Shown: one piece after another, positions 8,461-18,040 of the stretch
How positions within the stretch are numbered: the stretch's first letter is position 1
Layout: each line of letters begins with the position of its first letter
Assembly: GCA_963575745.1 (NCBI GenBank)
Contig: CAUYUJ010017884.1
Span: 193,027-221,421, forward strand
Source: Prorocentrum cordatum
Lineage: Eukaryota; Sar; Dinophyceae; Prorocentrales; Prorocentraceae
Reading direction: 5' to 3'
Length of the DNA stretch: 28,395 bases
The notes under the pieces: model-generated
Told to the model about the DNA's origin: nothing
The model's input: the letters and a program-made list of their open reading frames with translations, nothing else
The model's database searches: none
Program-made: the position numbers and the translations under genes

Positions 8461-8861
8461 AGAATGAGACGGGGGTGCGAGACCTTATGCGCACGAAGTG
8501 GGGCGCTGGGCAAGGCTAGGCAGCGCGGAAGTGGCATCCAACCTGCCCGCGGAAAAGATTGCCCTGCCAGAATCAGAGGAACCCAACTCAGTATCAGAAC
8601 GCCTCAAGCAACAAAAGTATTGGAAAGAAGAATCAATCGGTCCTCGTTCATTCCTCGTGGACTCCTGCTCCGAGCCCCCCCCCACCGCTCCGACCCCCCC
8701 TCCCCGGCGCCCGCGGCCGTTTTGGCATTGCGTGCGTTGCGTGGATTTTTGCCATGCGCATCTACGTGATCATACCTGCGGCGATTGTATCATGTTGTTT
8801 CGCATTCAGTGCCACCAGCGGTGAGATTGCATTCTCAGTGTCAGAGGGTCGCGAGGGCAGC
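8461..8861. other. Spacer with weak reading frames only
   Basis: One frame at about 8498-8660 reads ALPESEEPNSVSERLKQQKY but lacks G/C third-position bias. Another at 8755-8873 would start MRIYVIIPAAIVSCC, like a signal peptide, over only 39 codons. Neither is called. Confidence 0.35.
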
Positions 8862-8940
8862 TTGAACCGATGAGTCTGTGACCTTTCTTCATCCCAAGGT
8901 TTGAAGCGACGGAGTCTGTGACCGTCCTTCATCCCGAGGT
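8862..8940 (+). repeat. Two-copy 39/40-bp tandem repeat
   Basis: Bases 8862-8900 and 8901-8940 are diverged copies. Each starts TTGAA, contains GAGTCTGTGACC and ends TTCATCCC(A/G)AGGT. Confidence 0.8.
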
Positions 8941-8972
8941 CCGATGAAAAAAAGCATTCTGGGAGCCTTCGC

Positions 8973-10635
8973 ATGCGAGTCCGCGCCGAGTGTTCCAGTC
9001 GCGCAGAGCCCCCCTCCAGCCTCGAAGAGATTGGGCCAAGGGGGGGCTCTCCCCTAATCGTCTGCTTGAATATTGCCAAGCAGTTTCGAATCAAGGTGCG
9101 ACGAACGCGGTCGAAGTCTCGGGGGGAATGGAGCCCAAAGACAGCCCATCTCGCTGTGATTTCAGCTTTGGGCTGGCCTGAGCACGCGCCAAACGTCGCG
9201 TGGATAGATATTCCGATCGGCCCAGGAGGGGAACTCGAGAGCCATCCTACCATCTGCTCCGTGCCAGCGTTTCAACGCCGCAAGCGCTTGGGAGATAATG
9301 GCACTGCCTGTTCGGACTTTTGGAAGTCGTCGTCTGGCCACCCGATTGCTGACGGGCGCCCGGCCTTGAGAACAGCAGGCGTGCCAGGCGCCGTTCCTGT
9401 AGGCATGCGCGCAGATGGTGCGCCAATATCGAATCGCGATGGTTTTTTTGCTCTTCCGCTGAATTCTCTTCTGCTCTCTGGGGGGGCGACGCTTGGGGCC
9501 GGGCTGGTATTCGCATGCATCGAGAAATCAGACATGGGCCCAAGTGCGGTCGATGCCATATTCCCGTATTTTGCTTGGGCACTGAATGTGCTTTTGCGTG
9601 GCGCTACCCCGGCGCATGATTGGGCGCGTCGTCGCATGGGTGGTGGAGGTCAGTATCTGGTTCCAGGAGGCTGGGGGGCAAGCTGCAGTCCATGCAGGGG
9701 CGGCTGGGGATTCTGCGAACTGCTTGGGCTTGCCGCGCTTGGGTACTGAACTGTTGCTGGCTCTGCAAGGCGAGCCTGAGCGATGAATGGCTTCTTTGGG
9801 CTAACATCGCCAGGCGCCCCGTCGAGAAGAACGTCGAGGTCGCGCGTTTTTTTTTGGGGGGGGGGAACTCTCGGCCGCGGGAGAACAACCTCCCCCATTG
9901 TTGAAGATTGTTGGCCTTCGGCACGAAGGGGTCATGGCCTGCGCGTTGCGCGCTGTGGAGCAGGGGGCTGCAAGCCGCGCCATCGCGAACGTCCTGGCCG
10001 ATGTCATGAAGAGGGGCTGCCACGGATCCAATCAGATGCCGCCGGCCGAAAGCGTGGCGCGCGAGCTCGAGGGTTGGTGCCGCGAGCAGCGCAAAGAGAT
10101 CAAATCCTCCAAGATTCAAGGCGAACTGACGTACTAGCGCAACAAACAATCATCGGGTTGGCCGAAGCTGAAGGCCGAAGCAGCGACGACTTGGCATGAG
10201 CAGGTCCGGGCTCCACCTTGCACGAAAGCACAATTCTGGAAGCCCCCGTGATAGGAGACAGTTGCTGGTTGCTGAGATGCCAGTAACATTCTGCGACATA
10301 GTGGAGAAGGGCCCGATGTAATGGCGCCAGCACGCTTGAAACGACTGGCTTGCAGCTCGGATCGCTTGCTTTCTACGTGCGTCGCCCTCAGCCGGGAGAG
10401 CCTCGACAATAATGAGAGGATGTGGAAACTAATGCCGACGTTCCATTTCTTCTGGTATCTCGCGCACGCCCAATCGGCGCCCAGAAACCCAGGGACGTTT
10501 TGGACATATGTGGGCGAGGACCTCCAACGACAGGTCGTCGATATCTCGAGCATGTGTCATATGAGTAACATGGCGCCAGTGACCCTGTGCAGATCGGTCG
10601 TTCTGATGGGGGGCGTTGTGGCGATGCAGGGATAG
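8973..10635 (+). pseudogene. Frameshifted copy of a high-copy uncharacterised dinoflagellate protein family
   Basis: Conserved-looking blocks occur in one order but in different frames. In 8973-9620: PVGMRADGAPISNRDGF, VFACIEKSDMGPSAVDAIF and FAWALNVLLRGATPAHDW. In 9620-9830, another frame: a Trp/Cys block WVLNCCWLCKAS followed by DEWLLWANI. In 9898-10137: AVEQGAASRAIANVLADVMK and KSSKIQGELT. At 10155-10200, another frame: GWPKLKAEAATTWHEQ. In 10321-10635: MWKLMPTFHFFWYLAHAQ and PGTFWTYVGEDLQRQ. From memory, many dinoflagellate gene models carry exactly this series (HGDG-like motif, KSD block, CWxC, a 'VDQGVASHIIxNV'-like block, IQGKLT, GWPKLKAKAA, PKxHLF, WTYxDED). They have no assigned function and are suspected to derive from a mobile element. 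Several frameshifts and a G-run near 9850-9866 break this copy. The start is uncertain and the real gene may begin upstream. Confidence 0.6.
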
Positions 10636-10670
10636 CCGCGCAATGTAAAGTCATCATCAACATCGATCCC

Positions 10671-10803
10671 CTCCCGTCCCGCGCTGCTGCCGCCTTCCCC
10701 GCTCTTTCCTTGCTATCATTGCCCTCCTCCCTCCTCTCGTCCTCCTCCTCCTCTTTGTCCTCCTCCTTGTCCTCGTCCTTTTCCTCCTCCTCCTCCTCCT
10801 CCT
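10671..10803 (+). repeat. CTC-rich pyrimidine tract
   Basis: TCCTCC and TTGTCCTCC words on the + strand, immediately 3' of the degenerate family gene. Confidence 0.85.
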
Positions 10804-10859
10804 TGCCATTGTGGCTCCAATGTGAAGCTATGCCTAGGTCTGTGCCGCTGCGCCTCGTG

Positions 10860-11275
10860 TTCTGTTAGCGTACGCTGGTCTTGTCACATCGTGCCAGAAT
10901 GAATGCCTGAACTTCTGTTGGAAGGCGCCCCGGTGGCAAGCCCCTCCCTGCGCTGGCCCACCTCGGAGCAAATCGCTACATGTGGTCCCGGGCCCCGCGT
11001 CGCTCTCGGAATGTCCCGAGTTGAGCGTGGTCAGAATGGCCAATGGGGCCCCTTTTCCTACGCCCTAGTACGGTCGCGCATGGGCCACTCTTACACGACC
11101 CAGAACAGAACATGGGGAACGGCACGTGGTTCGCATGCGACGTGCGAGGTACCGTGCGCAGCGCTACTGGCGCGCGTGACGCCCTTGTTCCCATGTCGGA
11201 TAATGGGAGACGTAGCGTGTGTTATTTTTCATATTGCGCCAAGGATATGCGTCATATTGACGGTCGGTTGACCGG
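10860..11275. other. Unassigned region, no supported gene
   Basis: A 122-codon frame at 10903-11271 lacks coding bias and recognisable motifs. No repeat or hairpin of note was seen. Confidence 0.4.
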
Positions 11276-11333
11276 GGCTGGGGGCCGAGACTCGGGGCCA
11301 GGGCCGGGGCTGGGGCCGGGGCCGGGGCGCCCC
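11276..11333 (+). other. G-run cluster, possible G-quadruplex
   Basis: More than six runs of three or more G separated by 1-6 bases (GGGGCTGGGGGCC, then GGGGCCAGGGCCGGGG). The spacing fits a four-stranded G structure. No transcription context is visible. Confidence 0.5.
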
Positions 11334-12060
11334 CTCCATTGCGCTCGGTAAGAAGGTCGGGAAGTAATCGGAAATGGCGCCCCCCGCCCCCCCTGCAGAG
11401 CGAAGCTCGATCGAGCTGGGGCCCGCGCTCTCAGAAACTCACGCGCCGGATCGGCGGATGCTTTAAGGGGTGCGTGATGGTCGCGGCCGGCGGCGTCTTT
11501 TTTCGCAGGTTTCCCAGCTGCGCTCGCGCCAACGGCCCGCCGGAACCGCGGCGATCTGGGCCGGCCGCGGCCGCGCGAATGGCCCAGACCAGCTGCCGCT
11601 CCGCGCATTCGTCAATTTGCATTTGGGCTCGGCGCCGCCGCGCAGCGCGAGCAGGGGTCGCGACGGCCGCTCCATTCGCGCGCCTGCGCGCGCGAGGACA
11701 CGCGCGCGTATTGCGAGGCGTCTGTGGGCCTAGGCTATGCGCGCATGGAGCTGGCGCGCCGAACTTCCCGCGCAAGTTGGCGCGTAAGGGTTGAGCGTCG
11801 AATCCCATGCGAATGCAACCCGCGCGCGCGACGGACGCCACGTGGACGGTGGCCTGGTCGTTGGCGGCGCCCGCGCACCGCCCGCCTAAAAACGTCGCGA
11901 GCACGCTCGCATCGCTGTTCTGCATCGCATAGCCAGACCGGGTGGCGCGGGGACCATCCAGTAGGATTCCCTTGCGCGCCCTGCTCGGGCAACTATCCGG
12001 TCGCCAGGCCGCCTGCTCTCCTCGCGGTCTCCACGCCGTCCGGCCACTCAGCGCCGCGGG
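11334..12060. other. Very CpG-rich DNA without a supported gene
   Basis: GCGCGC-rich sequence with open frames on both strands that reflect composition. A TTTTTTCGCAG|G acceptor-like site lies at about 11499-11509. Inverted words such as GCGCGCC near 11755-11785 occur. No exon is called. Confidence 0.35.
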
Positions 12061-12063
12061 CCC

Positions 12064-12309
12064 CTAACGACTGGCCCGTGCCCCTCGACTCCGCCGAGCA
12101 GCGGTTGGAATGTCAGTGGGTAGAACGAAGTTCGAGATTGGCTGCGCGCGCTTATCGTTCGCGTCGATGTTCGAGAGCGCCGCGACGAGAGCGCGGCAGT
12201 CCTCGACCCGCGCCCTGAACAGACACATGGCCCCTACTGACAGTTGATCCACGTCCAGGCCGTCACGTGCAAAGCCAATCCAAGGGAGTTGCCAGAGCGT
12301 CGCACGGCG
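12064..12309 (-). CDS. Exon candidate on the minus strand, unknown protein
   Basis: The - strand frame reads LWQLPWIGFARDGLDVDQLS, followed by VGAMCLFRARVEDCRALVAA and ISNFVLPTDIPT before a stop at 12064. The peptide has normal globular composition, and the third-position G/C fraction is high in its middle. A stop lies just upstream at about 12322 (in the - sense), after which GTGCAAG could be an acceptor. No family is recognised, and the surrounding CpG-rich DNA makes chance frames likely. Confidence 0.32.
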   Translation of the reverse strand, partial: RRATLWQLPWIGFARDGLDVDQLSVGAMCLFRARVEDCRALVAALSNIDANDKRAQPISNFVLPTDIPTAARRSRGARASR

Positions 12310-12315
12310 TTCCAA

Positions 12316-13076
12316 CTTTCAACTTGCACCCGTTCAGGCGGATGCGGCCAGCCTGAGCAGCGGCGACGTTCGTGCAATTCAGTCCTCCGCGGCCGCGCGC
12401 GCATGGCCGCGCCGGCCCCGGTGCCCGCGCGAGGGCCGCGCGAGTCGCCGCGGAGGCCCAGCAAAGGCGATCCGTCGCCTGGGCCCCTTTCCCCCCTCGC
12501 TCGCAAGCCGTCCAGGGTCCGACCTGCAGGTGGCAGAGCTGCAGCGTGCAAGCCAGCTCCGGCGTCAAATTTCTCATTGTTCAGACTTGCCGCGCGAGTG
12601 CGACGACGCGGCCATTTGCCGTGCGTTGCAATATTTACATTTGGTGGATGCGCGCCGACACGTGCAGTGGAAGTGCGGGCATGTTTGTGCCAGACACGCT
12701 GGTGGCCACACTTCGTTGCGATTCGCCGTGCTCCGCGCCTTTTGCGGCCTTGCGCGCGCGCCGTGCACCGCGGCCGCCCGCGTCTGTATGCGATGCCCAG
12801 CTCGCTTGCCATGCGGGGCGGCGTTCCGGGCGCCCTGCGGAATTTGCCAGCATGTGGTCATCGACAGTGCGCGGCGACTTCGCTGACGTTGACAGCCTCG
12901 CGAGCAGCAGACCACTGCGACAAGCCCCGCTCCCAGACTCGCCCCTTCGACGCCTTCGCGGGCTCCGGCGGTGCGCGGTTGCAACTCGGTGCCGAGCGCC
13001 CAACGGGATAAGCGAAATCAGCGCCCAAGTGAGCGCGCCCGCATAAAAGCGCGCTCGCCACCTGCGCGGCGTCGGC
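12316..13076. other. CpG-rich region with a weak Cys-rich frame
   Basis: The + frame 12530-12886 contains RECDDAAICRALQYLHLVDA and several Cys pairs (CMRCPARLPCG, PCGICQHV). It resembles a degenerate zinc-binding peptide, but overlapping frames on the other strand are equally open. No gene is called. Confidence 0.3.
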
Positions 13077-13438
13077 CGAGTGGCGCGCGCGCGTGCGCGT
13101 GCAGCACTTGGCTCGCGGTTTAAACCCGAGTTGCGCCTGGTGGCCGCGCCTTCAGATGTTGGGCAGATGGGCGCGTCCACTGCGCCCCTCGCCTCCGCCG
13201 CTGGCGACGGGAACTTCGGCGCGCTCGCATTCGGCCCCCCGCTGTGGCGACGCCGGTCGGCGCGGCGGCCGCCGAGTTCCGCAGGCTCGGCCGGGTCGGC
13301 GTCGCCGCGTCGCGCGGGGATCGCCGCGCAGACGACCGCGACGGAGCGCGCTCGCGTGTTTCAGCTTGCGCACCCCCTCCCAGACAATCGCTTGCAACCT
13401 GGCCGTGACCAGCGCCCAGAGCAGACGCGCGGCCGCAG

Positions 13439-13675
13439 GGGCTGGCTTTGGCGCGGCCGACCCACGGGATCATCGACGACGTCTGCCCCAGCACCCTCCA
13501 CGATGACGACGAGTTCGACATGTCCACGATCGTGTCCAAATGCCGCGGCCTTCGAGCCCGCCGACGCGAGTTCGACGTCGACGACGAGGGCTCGAGTGCG
13601 GCAGCGCTGCCCGCGCGTCGAGGGTCTGGCCAGCGCGCGGAGCTACCGTTTGATGCGCGCCCAGAGTTGGCTTGA
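13439..13675 (+). CDS. Exon candidate with acidic peptide
   Basis: After a CCGCAG|G site (13438/13439) the frame reads GLALARPTHGIIDDVCPSTL, then HDDDEFDMSTIVSKCRGL. From about 13466 to 13550 almost all codons end in G or C, more than the other frames there, so this is probably translated. It continues RREFDVDDEGSSAAALP before turning to Ala/Arg-rich sequence and a stop at 13673-13675. No family is recognised; the downstream boundary may be an unnoticed donor near 13600. Confidence 0.4.
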   Translation, partial: GLALARPTHGIIDDVCPSTLHDDDEFDMSTIVSKCRGLRARRREFDVDDEGSSAAALPARRGSGQRAELPFDARPELA

Positions 13676-14436
13676 TGACAGGGGCGAAGGGCGCGGCGTC
13701 TGCCTTGACGCGCCCTGCGCGCTGTGCGACGCGCGCTGGGATATCAACTGTGCCCGATTGTTTGTTTGCAGTGTGCTTCGGGCGTGGGCGCGGTCCTCGC
13801 GCCGCCGTTGCGATCGACCTTGCAGTGCTGGCCTTCCTGGTGCTGGGCGCCGGCCGCGTAGCTGGGCCACTTCAAGCATGCGACCTTTCGTCTTTGGATT
13901 GGCCCTGCGCGCAGCGCGTGGCGGCAGCGGTAGGTCCGACATGCGCACTCGGCACCTGGCATCCGCCATCGAGGGCCGCCTGCTCGAAGTGCCGCGCGGC
14001 CGAACAAAATCGCGAGTCGCGCGCGCGCTCGCGCGGCAGTGCAAACGGCCGACCCGTCGGCGCCAGCGCTCTCCTAGGAGGCATCGCCGCTGGATGCGGT
14101 GGGTGACGCCACGCCGCCTCCGCGTCCGCGGTTCATCGCGCAGCCTGCCGGCAGCGATTTCGGTTCCGATCGGGATTTCCAGCGCCGTTCTCTTGGTGAT
14201 CCGTGTTCGACCCAGCATTTGTCCAGGCGATGCCGAACGCGCTGCGCCCACTTTTGCGCGACTCGTGCCGCAACGTTTCCTTTGGGCGACAGTGGTCGCG
14301 TGCCCAGTCGGCCGCGTGCGCTCGCAAGTGCGCGCCAGAAGCAGCTGGGGCGCGCCGTCTGAGACCGCGCGCCGCCGCGGCCGCTGGCGCGTCGCGCGTC
14401 GCGATTTCGCGCGGACGCGCCGCGCCTGCGCAGATC
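13676..14436. other. CpG-rich region with one short exon-like stretch
   Basis: Bases 13677-13755 read GVCLDAPCALCDARWDINCA with strong third-position bias and a CxxC pair. They are followed by a TTGTTTGTTTGCAG acceptor-like site ending at 13771. The long + frame covering 13080-14549 is otherwise Arg/Ser-rich and not credible as a whole. Confidence 0.3.
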
Positions 14437-14550
14437 AGGGGGGGAAACACATGCGCAAATCTGGGAAAATATGGGAACGTATGGGAAGTGTGGGGGAAGG
14501 CGTAATCTCGGAAAATATGGAAAATATTGGGGTTCTGGGATTTGCGTGAA
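14437..14550 (+). repeat. AT-rich island with degenerate GGGAAAATATG repeats
   Basis: Words GGGAAAATATG, GGGAACGTATG, GGGAAGTGTGG and CGGAAAATATGG recur in about 100 bases inside otherwise GC-rich DNA. Confidence 0.6.
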
Positions 14551-14726
14551 TTTATTCGTGCGTCCCCGGGCTCCCTCGCCAGAGCCGCCGTGGGGCCCTG
14601 GCGTGTCAGGACTTGCGGGCGGCTGAGATGATGGCCTGGTCCTCTCCCCAGTCGGACCCCCCAGCCGAGCAAGCCCGAGAGTCGCGCGGTCGCTCGGGGC
14701 CTTTGACGACCAGAGTCGGACGACCA

Positions 14727-15145
14727 GGGCAAGGCCAGGAATCTGAGCGAGGACAATCTCATCCGCGGCGGGCGCCTGTTCAACGATGCCTATGGCGCCT
14801 GCCGCGACAGCGGCGGCGCCCAAACCGACCAGAGCGTCGGCCGGGGCATCGGGGAGCCGTCCGACGCCTTCCCGCTGCAGAACACCGTCGGCCCATTTGG
14901 TCGACGGCATCAACGTCCCGACCGCGCGCGATGGCCTGAGGAACGCGTCGGAAGCGCCTCCGTCCATTTCCGTTTTGGACCTGTGGCCCGAGATGCGTTC
15001 CATGAAGTGGCGGGGCTTGTGCGGGACAGCGGCGGAGATTCTGTGTTCGGACCGTCGCGCGTACCAAATGGCCGCATGCGAGCCGACAGGGCTCCCCGAG
15101 GTTCACGACGTTCTGTTCGAGTTGAAGTTCCTGAGCCATCGGTGA
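14727..15145 (+). pseudogene. Terminal coding region of unknown protein with a one-base frameshift
   Basis: From about 14727 (after GACCAG|G) frame 1 reads ARNLSEDNLIRGGRLFNDAY, then GACRDSGGAQTDQSVGRGI and EPSDAFPLQNTVG; about 88% of its codons end in G or C. At about 14888-14893 the bias moves by one base to frame 2: AHLVDGINVPTARDGLRNAS, SVLDLWPEMRSMKWRGLCG and LPEVHDVLFELKFLSHR, then TGA at 15143-15145. The original frame stays open past this stop and reaches GAG|GTGAGT at 15178/15179, a good donor, so an alternative model without frameshift exists but has a poorer peptide. The family is not recognised. The shift may be a real mutation or a base-calling error. Confidence 0.5.
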
Positions 15146-15427
15146 GCTGTGTCGAGCGTCCACTGCGTAGGCCTCGAGGTGAGTGCTCTGGCACCTCATT
15201 GCGGGCGGTTCTGTGTGCCGACGTGCTGCGGAGGGACATTTTCAACTGCCAGGTAGCCCCGATTCGAGCAGACGCACGCGTGCGCGCCTGCTTCCTTTCT
15301 GGCTCACAGCGTGCACGCGATATGGTTTACATAGAAGGGGGGAAGTCGCGCGTTATGCTATCTCTCATGTTATAATCGCCGCCGTGCCTTTTACCTTTCA
15401 CTACCCTGAACACCTGATTTCAATTCA
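15146..15427. other. Spacer after the terminal coding region
   Basis: Apart from the GTGAGT donor-like site at 15179 nothing is recognised. Confidence 0.35.
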
Positions 15428-15562
15428 TCCTCCTCCTCCTGCTCCTCTTCCTCCTCCTTCTCCTCTTCCTCGTCCTTGTCCTCCTCCTCCTCCTCCTCCT
15501 CCCCCTCCCCCTCTTTCTGTTCCTCTTTCTCCTCGCTTTGCCCTCTGCCCCCCCCCCCTTTG
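15428..15562 (+). repeat. CTC-rich pyrimidine tract ending in a C-run
   Basis: TCCTCC/CTTCTCC runs, CTC triplets near 15480-15505, CCCTCCCCC words and an 11-C run near 15550. Confidence 0.9.
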
Positions 15563-15777
15563 TGGTGGAGGCGCCCACGACGCGCTCCGCCACGACCTCG
15601 GACGACGGCGCGGCGCCCACCCCCGCCTCTTGCGACGGCGCCGCGCCCGCGGCGACGTCGGCAACTTCGACCACCATGAGCTGGGCCAGCCCCACTCCCT
15701 CCCCAGCTTCGTCGCCCAGGATCCGGGGGGAAACGGTTCTACAATATCGAAGCGCCAAGAACAGCACAACCATGAAT
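15563..15777 (+). other. Low-complexity Ala/Thr/Ser-coding frame, not called as gene
   Basis: The frame gives FVVEAPTTRSATTSDDGAAP and similar sequence with good third-position bias, but it is compositionally simple and enters from the C-run. A short exon cannot be excluded. Confidence 0.25.
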
Positions 15778-15871
15778 CTTCGACGGTCCGCGCGGATTTC
15801 TTGGATCTGCGCAGCGCGCCAGGCGGGGGGGGTTGGCGCAGCTTTAAGCAATCCGCACGGACCGTCGAAAG
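15778..15871. repeat. 94-bp foldback element
   Basis: CTTCGACGGTCCGCGCGGAT at 15778-15797 pairs with ATCCGCACGGACCGTCGAAAG at 15851-15871, apart from one substitution and one extra base. The ~50-bp centre includes a second weaker pairing (CTGCGC and GCGCAG). No clear target duplication is seen outside. Confidence 0.75.
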
Positions 15872-16143
15872 TTTATGTTTATGCGATTTCTTGCTCCGCT
15901 TACTTAGGGCTCCCGGAAGGGTCAGAGTAGCGGGGGCGACCAAGGGGGGTAGGGGTTGATGCCGACTGACTGACGGAAGCCTTGCGTGAAGCAGACGCGC
16001 GGGCAAGGCTTGGAGCTTGGCAACCAAAACGAAAAGGCGCAGCCAGAGTAATGACAGGCCTGAGTTGGGCTCAGGAGCCGAAGACAGCATGGAGGGGAGG
16101 GAGGACGGAAATGGAAGCAGCGAAAAAAACACGAAATGTACCC
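15872..16143. other. Spacer, nothing recognised
   Basis: Mixed-composition DNA without a supported frame, repeat or hairpin. Confidence 0.4.
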
Positions 16144-16173
16144 TGTGTGTGTGTGTGTGTGTGTTTGTGTGTT

Positions 16174-16238
<65 letters not shown>
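16144..16238 (+). repeat. (GT)n microsatellite 1
   Basis: GT dinucleotides with a few TTT and GCG interruptions. Alternating purine-pyrimidine DNA of this kind can adopt Z-form. Confidence 0.97.
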
Positions 16239-16498
16239 TGCTCGCCGCCCCGCCCCGCCGCCCCCGATGGCGCAACTTGGCGCCTGCCCCCGCCGCTGCC
16301 CCGCCTGCGCCTCTGGCGCCTCCCGCGCCGCCGCCCCCGCCCGCCGCCTCCCCCGCTTGCCGCCGCCAGCCACTGCCCCGTGCGGGGCTGGCGTTTTCCT
16401 CTTTTTGTTTTTTTGGTTCTTCTTTGCTTTTCCGGCGCGTGCGCGCCGGCGATTTTTTTGATGGACGGCGTGACGCTGCGCCCGCACACGGACGACCG

Positions 16499-16502
<4 letters not shown>
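16239..16502. other. C-rich then T-rich segment between two GT arrays
   Basis: CCGCCCC/CCGCC-rich to about 16380, then TTTTTGTTTTTTTGG and a GGCGCGTGCGCGCC palindrome near 16433-16448. No coding evidence. Confidence 0.5.
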
Positions 16503-16546
<44 letters not shown>

Positions 16547-16556
16547 TTGTGTGTGA
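16503..16556 (+). repeat. (GT)n microsatellite 2
   Basis: Same dinucleotide and strand as the array at 16144-16238. Confidence 0.97.
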
Positions 16557-16996
16557 ACGTGTAGTTATCATGGCTGGGGCCATGATATCGTCCAGATATC
16601 ACGGCCCTTTTGGTTCTTTCTCAGGGCGCTCCCCCGTGTGCGGGTGACGCAGCGCGAGTCAGGGGCCCCAAGCGGGCCAGACGACCCAATCGTTTGGTGG
16701 GTCGAAACAAATTTTTGGAGCGAGCGGGCCGTTTTGGGACCTGGGGTCGTCCTCGAAGGGTGTCTAGAGGATCCATCAGACACCCTCCAGTGGATTGCTC
16801 CTGAGCCTCGTGGGGAGGATTGCGGTGCATAAATCACCACTAGGCGCCAATGATTGTGTACCGCCATTTTCTCTGGAAGGCCCAGGGAAAACTAGTCGGC
16901 GGCCGTTTGTGTATACATTTCGGAGAGGTACCCAAACCGTCTGGCGATAGACCGTCTGTTGATGTCTTCTGGAGGTCGGGGTCCCCAGGCCAACTC
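16557..16996. other. Spacer with a small hairpin and weak frames
   Basis: ATCATGGC (16567-16574) and GCCATGAT (16579-16586) form an 8-bp stem; a similar, less perfect word pair recurs at 25564-25583. The + frame 16638-16832 contains DDPIVWWVETNFWSERAV and the next frame, at 16850-16990, contains MIVYRHFLWKAQGKLVGG. Third-position bias is near neutral in the first, so no gene is called. Confidence 0.35.
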
Positions 16997-17103
16997 TCCT
17001 CCTCCTCCTCCTCCTCCTCCTCCTCCTCCTCCTCCCTCATCCCTAATCGTCCTCCTCCTCCTCCTCTTCCTCCTCCTCCTCCTCCTCCTCCTCCTCCCAT
17101 TCG
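16997..17103 (+). repeat. (CTC)n microsatellite, two blocks
   Basis: CTC triplets at about 16997-17033 and 17050-17098, separated by a short ATCCCTAATCGTC spacer. Confidence 0.95.
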
Positions 17104-17740
17104 CCCCCCCCTTCTCCGGGAGGCTGTCCCCAGGCTGGGAGGGAGGAGGGGGAGGGCGTCGGAGGCCTCGTACCTCGCTGGCCGCTTCAACGGGGATCGG
17201 CCCATTTTCGGAGTGGTCCCCTCTGGCAGTGCCAGGCGCACCTGCAGGAGGGGGCCAGTGGCAGCACCCGTGAGGACCTCATGGCATCAGGATAGGATAG
17301 GATAGGGCGTCGGAGCAAGGGCTGTGTGATGGATGCCGAGCCCTCGGCTCGGAGCATGAGCTGGCAGGAAAGCTGCGGGCAGCCTCTCTTAAAGTGGCTG
17401 CAGCGCGGCAGGGCCACCCCTACATGTGGTCAAGCTCCGTGGAGCGAGCGGATGGAGTGGCCAGGCATTTGGAGGGACGGCAACAGCAGTAGCAGCCGCG
17501 TGGCGCAAAGACGACAGGTGCACAATTGTAGTATATGAGCAAGTCGTCTGAAACGCGGATGTCGCCCATTTGTTGCCGCGGGCGGCTTCGCCTCTGGTTG
17601 ACCGCCCATCTCCGCGTGGTACCATCAGGGTTCACCAGAATTCTCAACACTTGCATCGTAGTCCCACCAGCCCATCCTGAAACGATGCCTAGGGGAGCTG
17701 CTCATATCGGGGGAGTGTGTGGCATTATTTTGATACCTTG
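17104..17740. other. Mixed-composition spacer with a weak minus-strand frame
   Basis: Three to four GGATA units lie at 17290-17306. The - strand frame 17656-17420 reads MQVLRILVNPDGTTRRWAVN, then VSDDLLIYYNCAPVVF and a Cys cluster (CYCCC), with about 65% G/C third positions. It could be a small exon of an unknown gene but is not called. Confidence 0.3.
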
Positions 17741-18040
17741 GGGAGCCTCAGTGAACTAGAGGCATCTTGGATGCCTCTCGGAATCGCTTGGGATGTCTCC
17801 TGGGGGGCCGTTGTTGGCCTCTTAGGGCGTCGTTGGGGCCTCTTGGGATTGGGGACTCTCAGAGGCTCTTTTGGCCGTCTTGAGGGACTCTTGGGGGCTT
17901 CTCTTGGGGCCATCTTGGAGGACGTCGATCAACGCCCTTCGAGAGCCCCTAATATCGTCTCTTGGAGCTCTCTTGGGGCGCTCTTCGTGCGCTCTTTGGC
18001 GTTCATGGGGCCTTCTTGGATCCCACTTGGGTCCCTCTAG
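17741..18040 (+). repeat. Degenerate short repeats of CTCTTGGGG type
   Basis: Units of roughly 15 bases built on CTTGGGGNNTCTCTTGGGG. The reverse-complement version (CCCCAAGAG) dominates at 18465-18560 and 18660-18915, so the two blocks lie in opposite orientation. Confidence 0.8.

Noticed and set aside
13080-14549. 489-codon plus-strand frame
   Set aside because: Composition is Arg/Ser/Ala-rich, as expected from CpG-rich DNA. Better third-position bias moves between frames inside it, so it is not one gene.
16855-16880. CGCCATTTTCTCTGGAAG resembling a relic of the dinoflagellate spliced leader
   Set aside because: Only a partial match to CCGTAGCCATTTTGGCTCAA, not next to a coding start. No convincing leader relic was found in the window.
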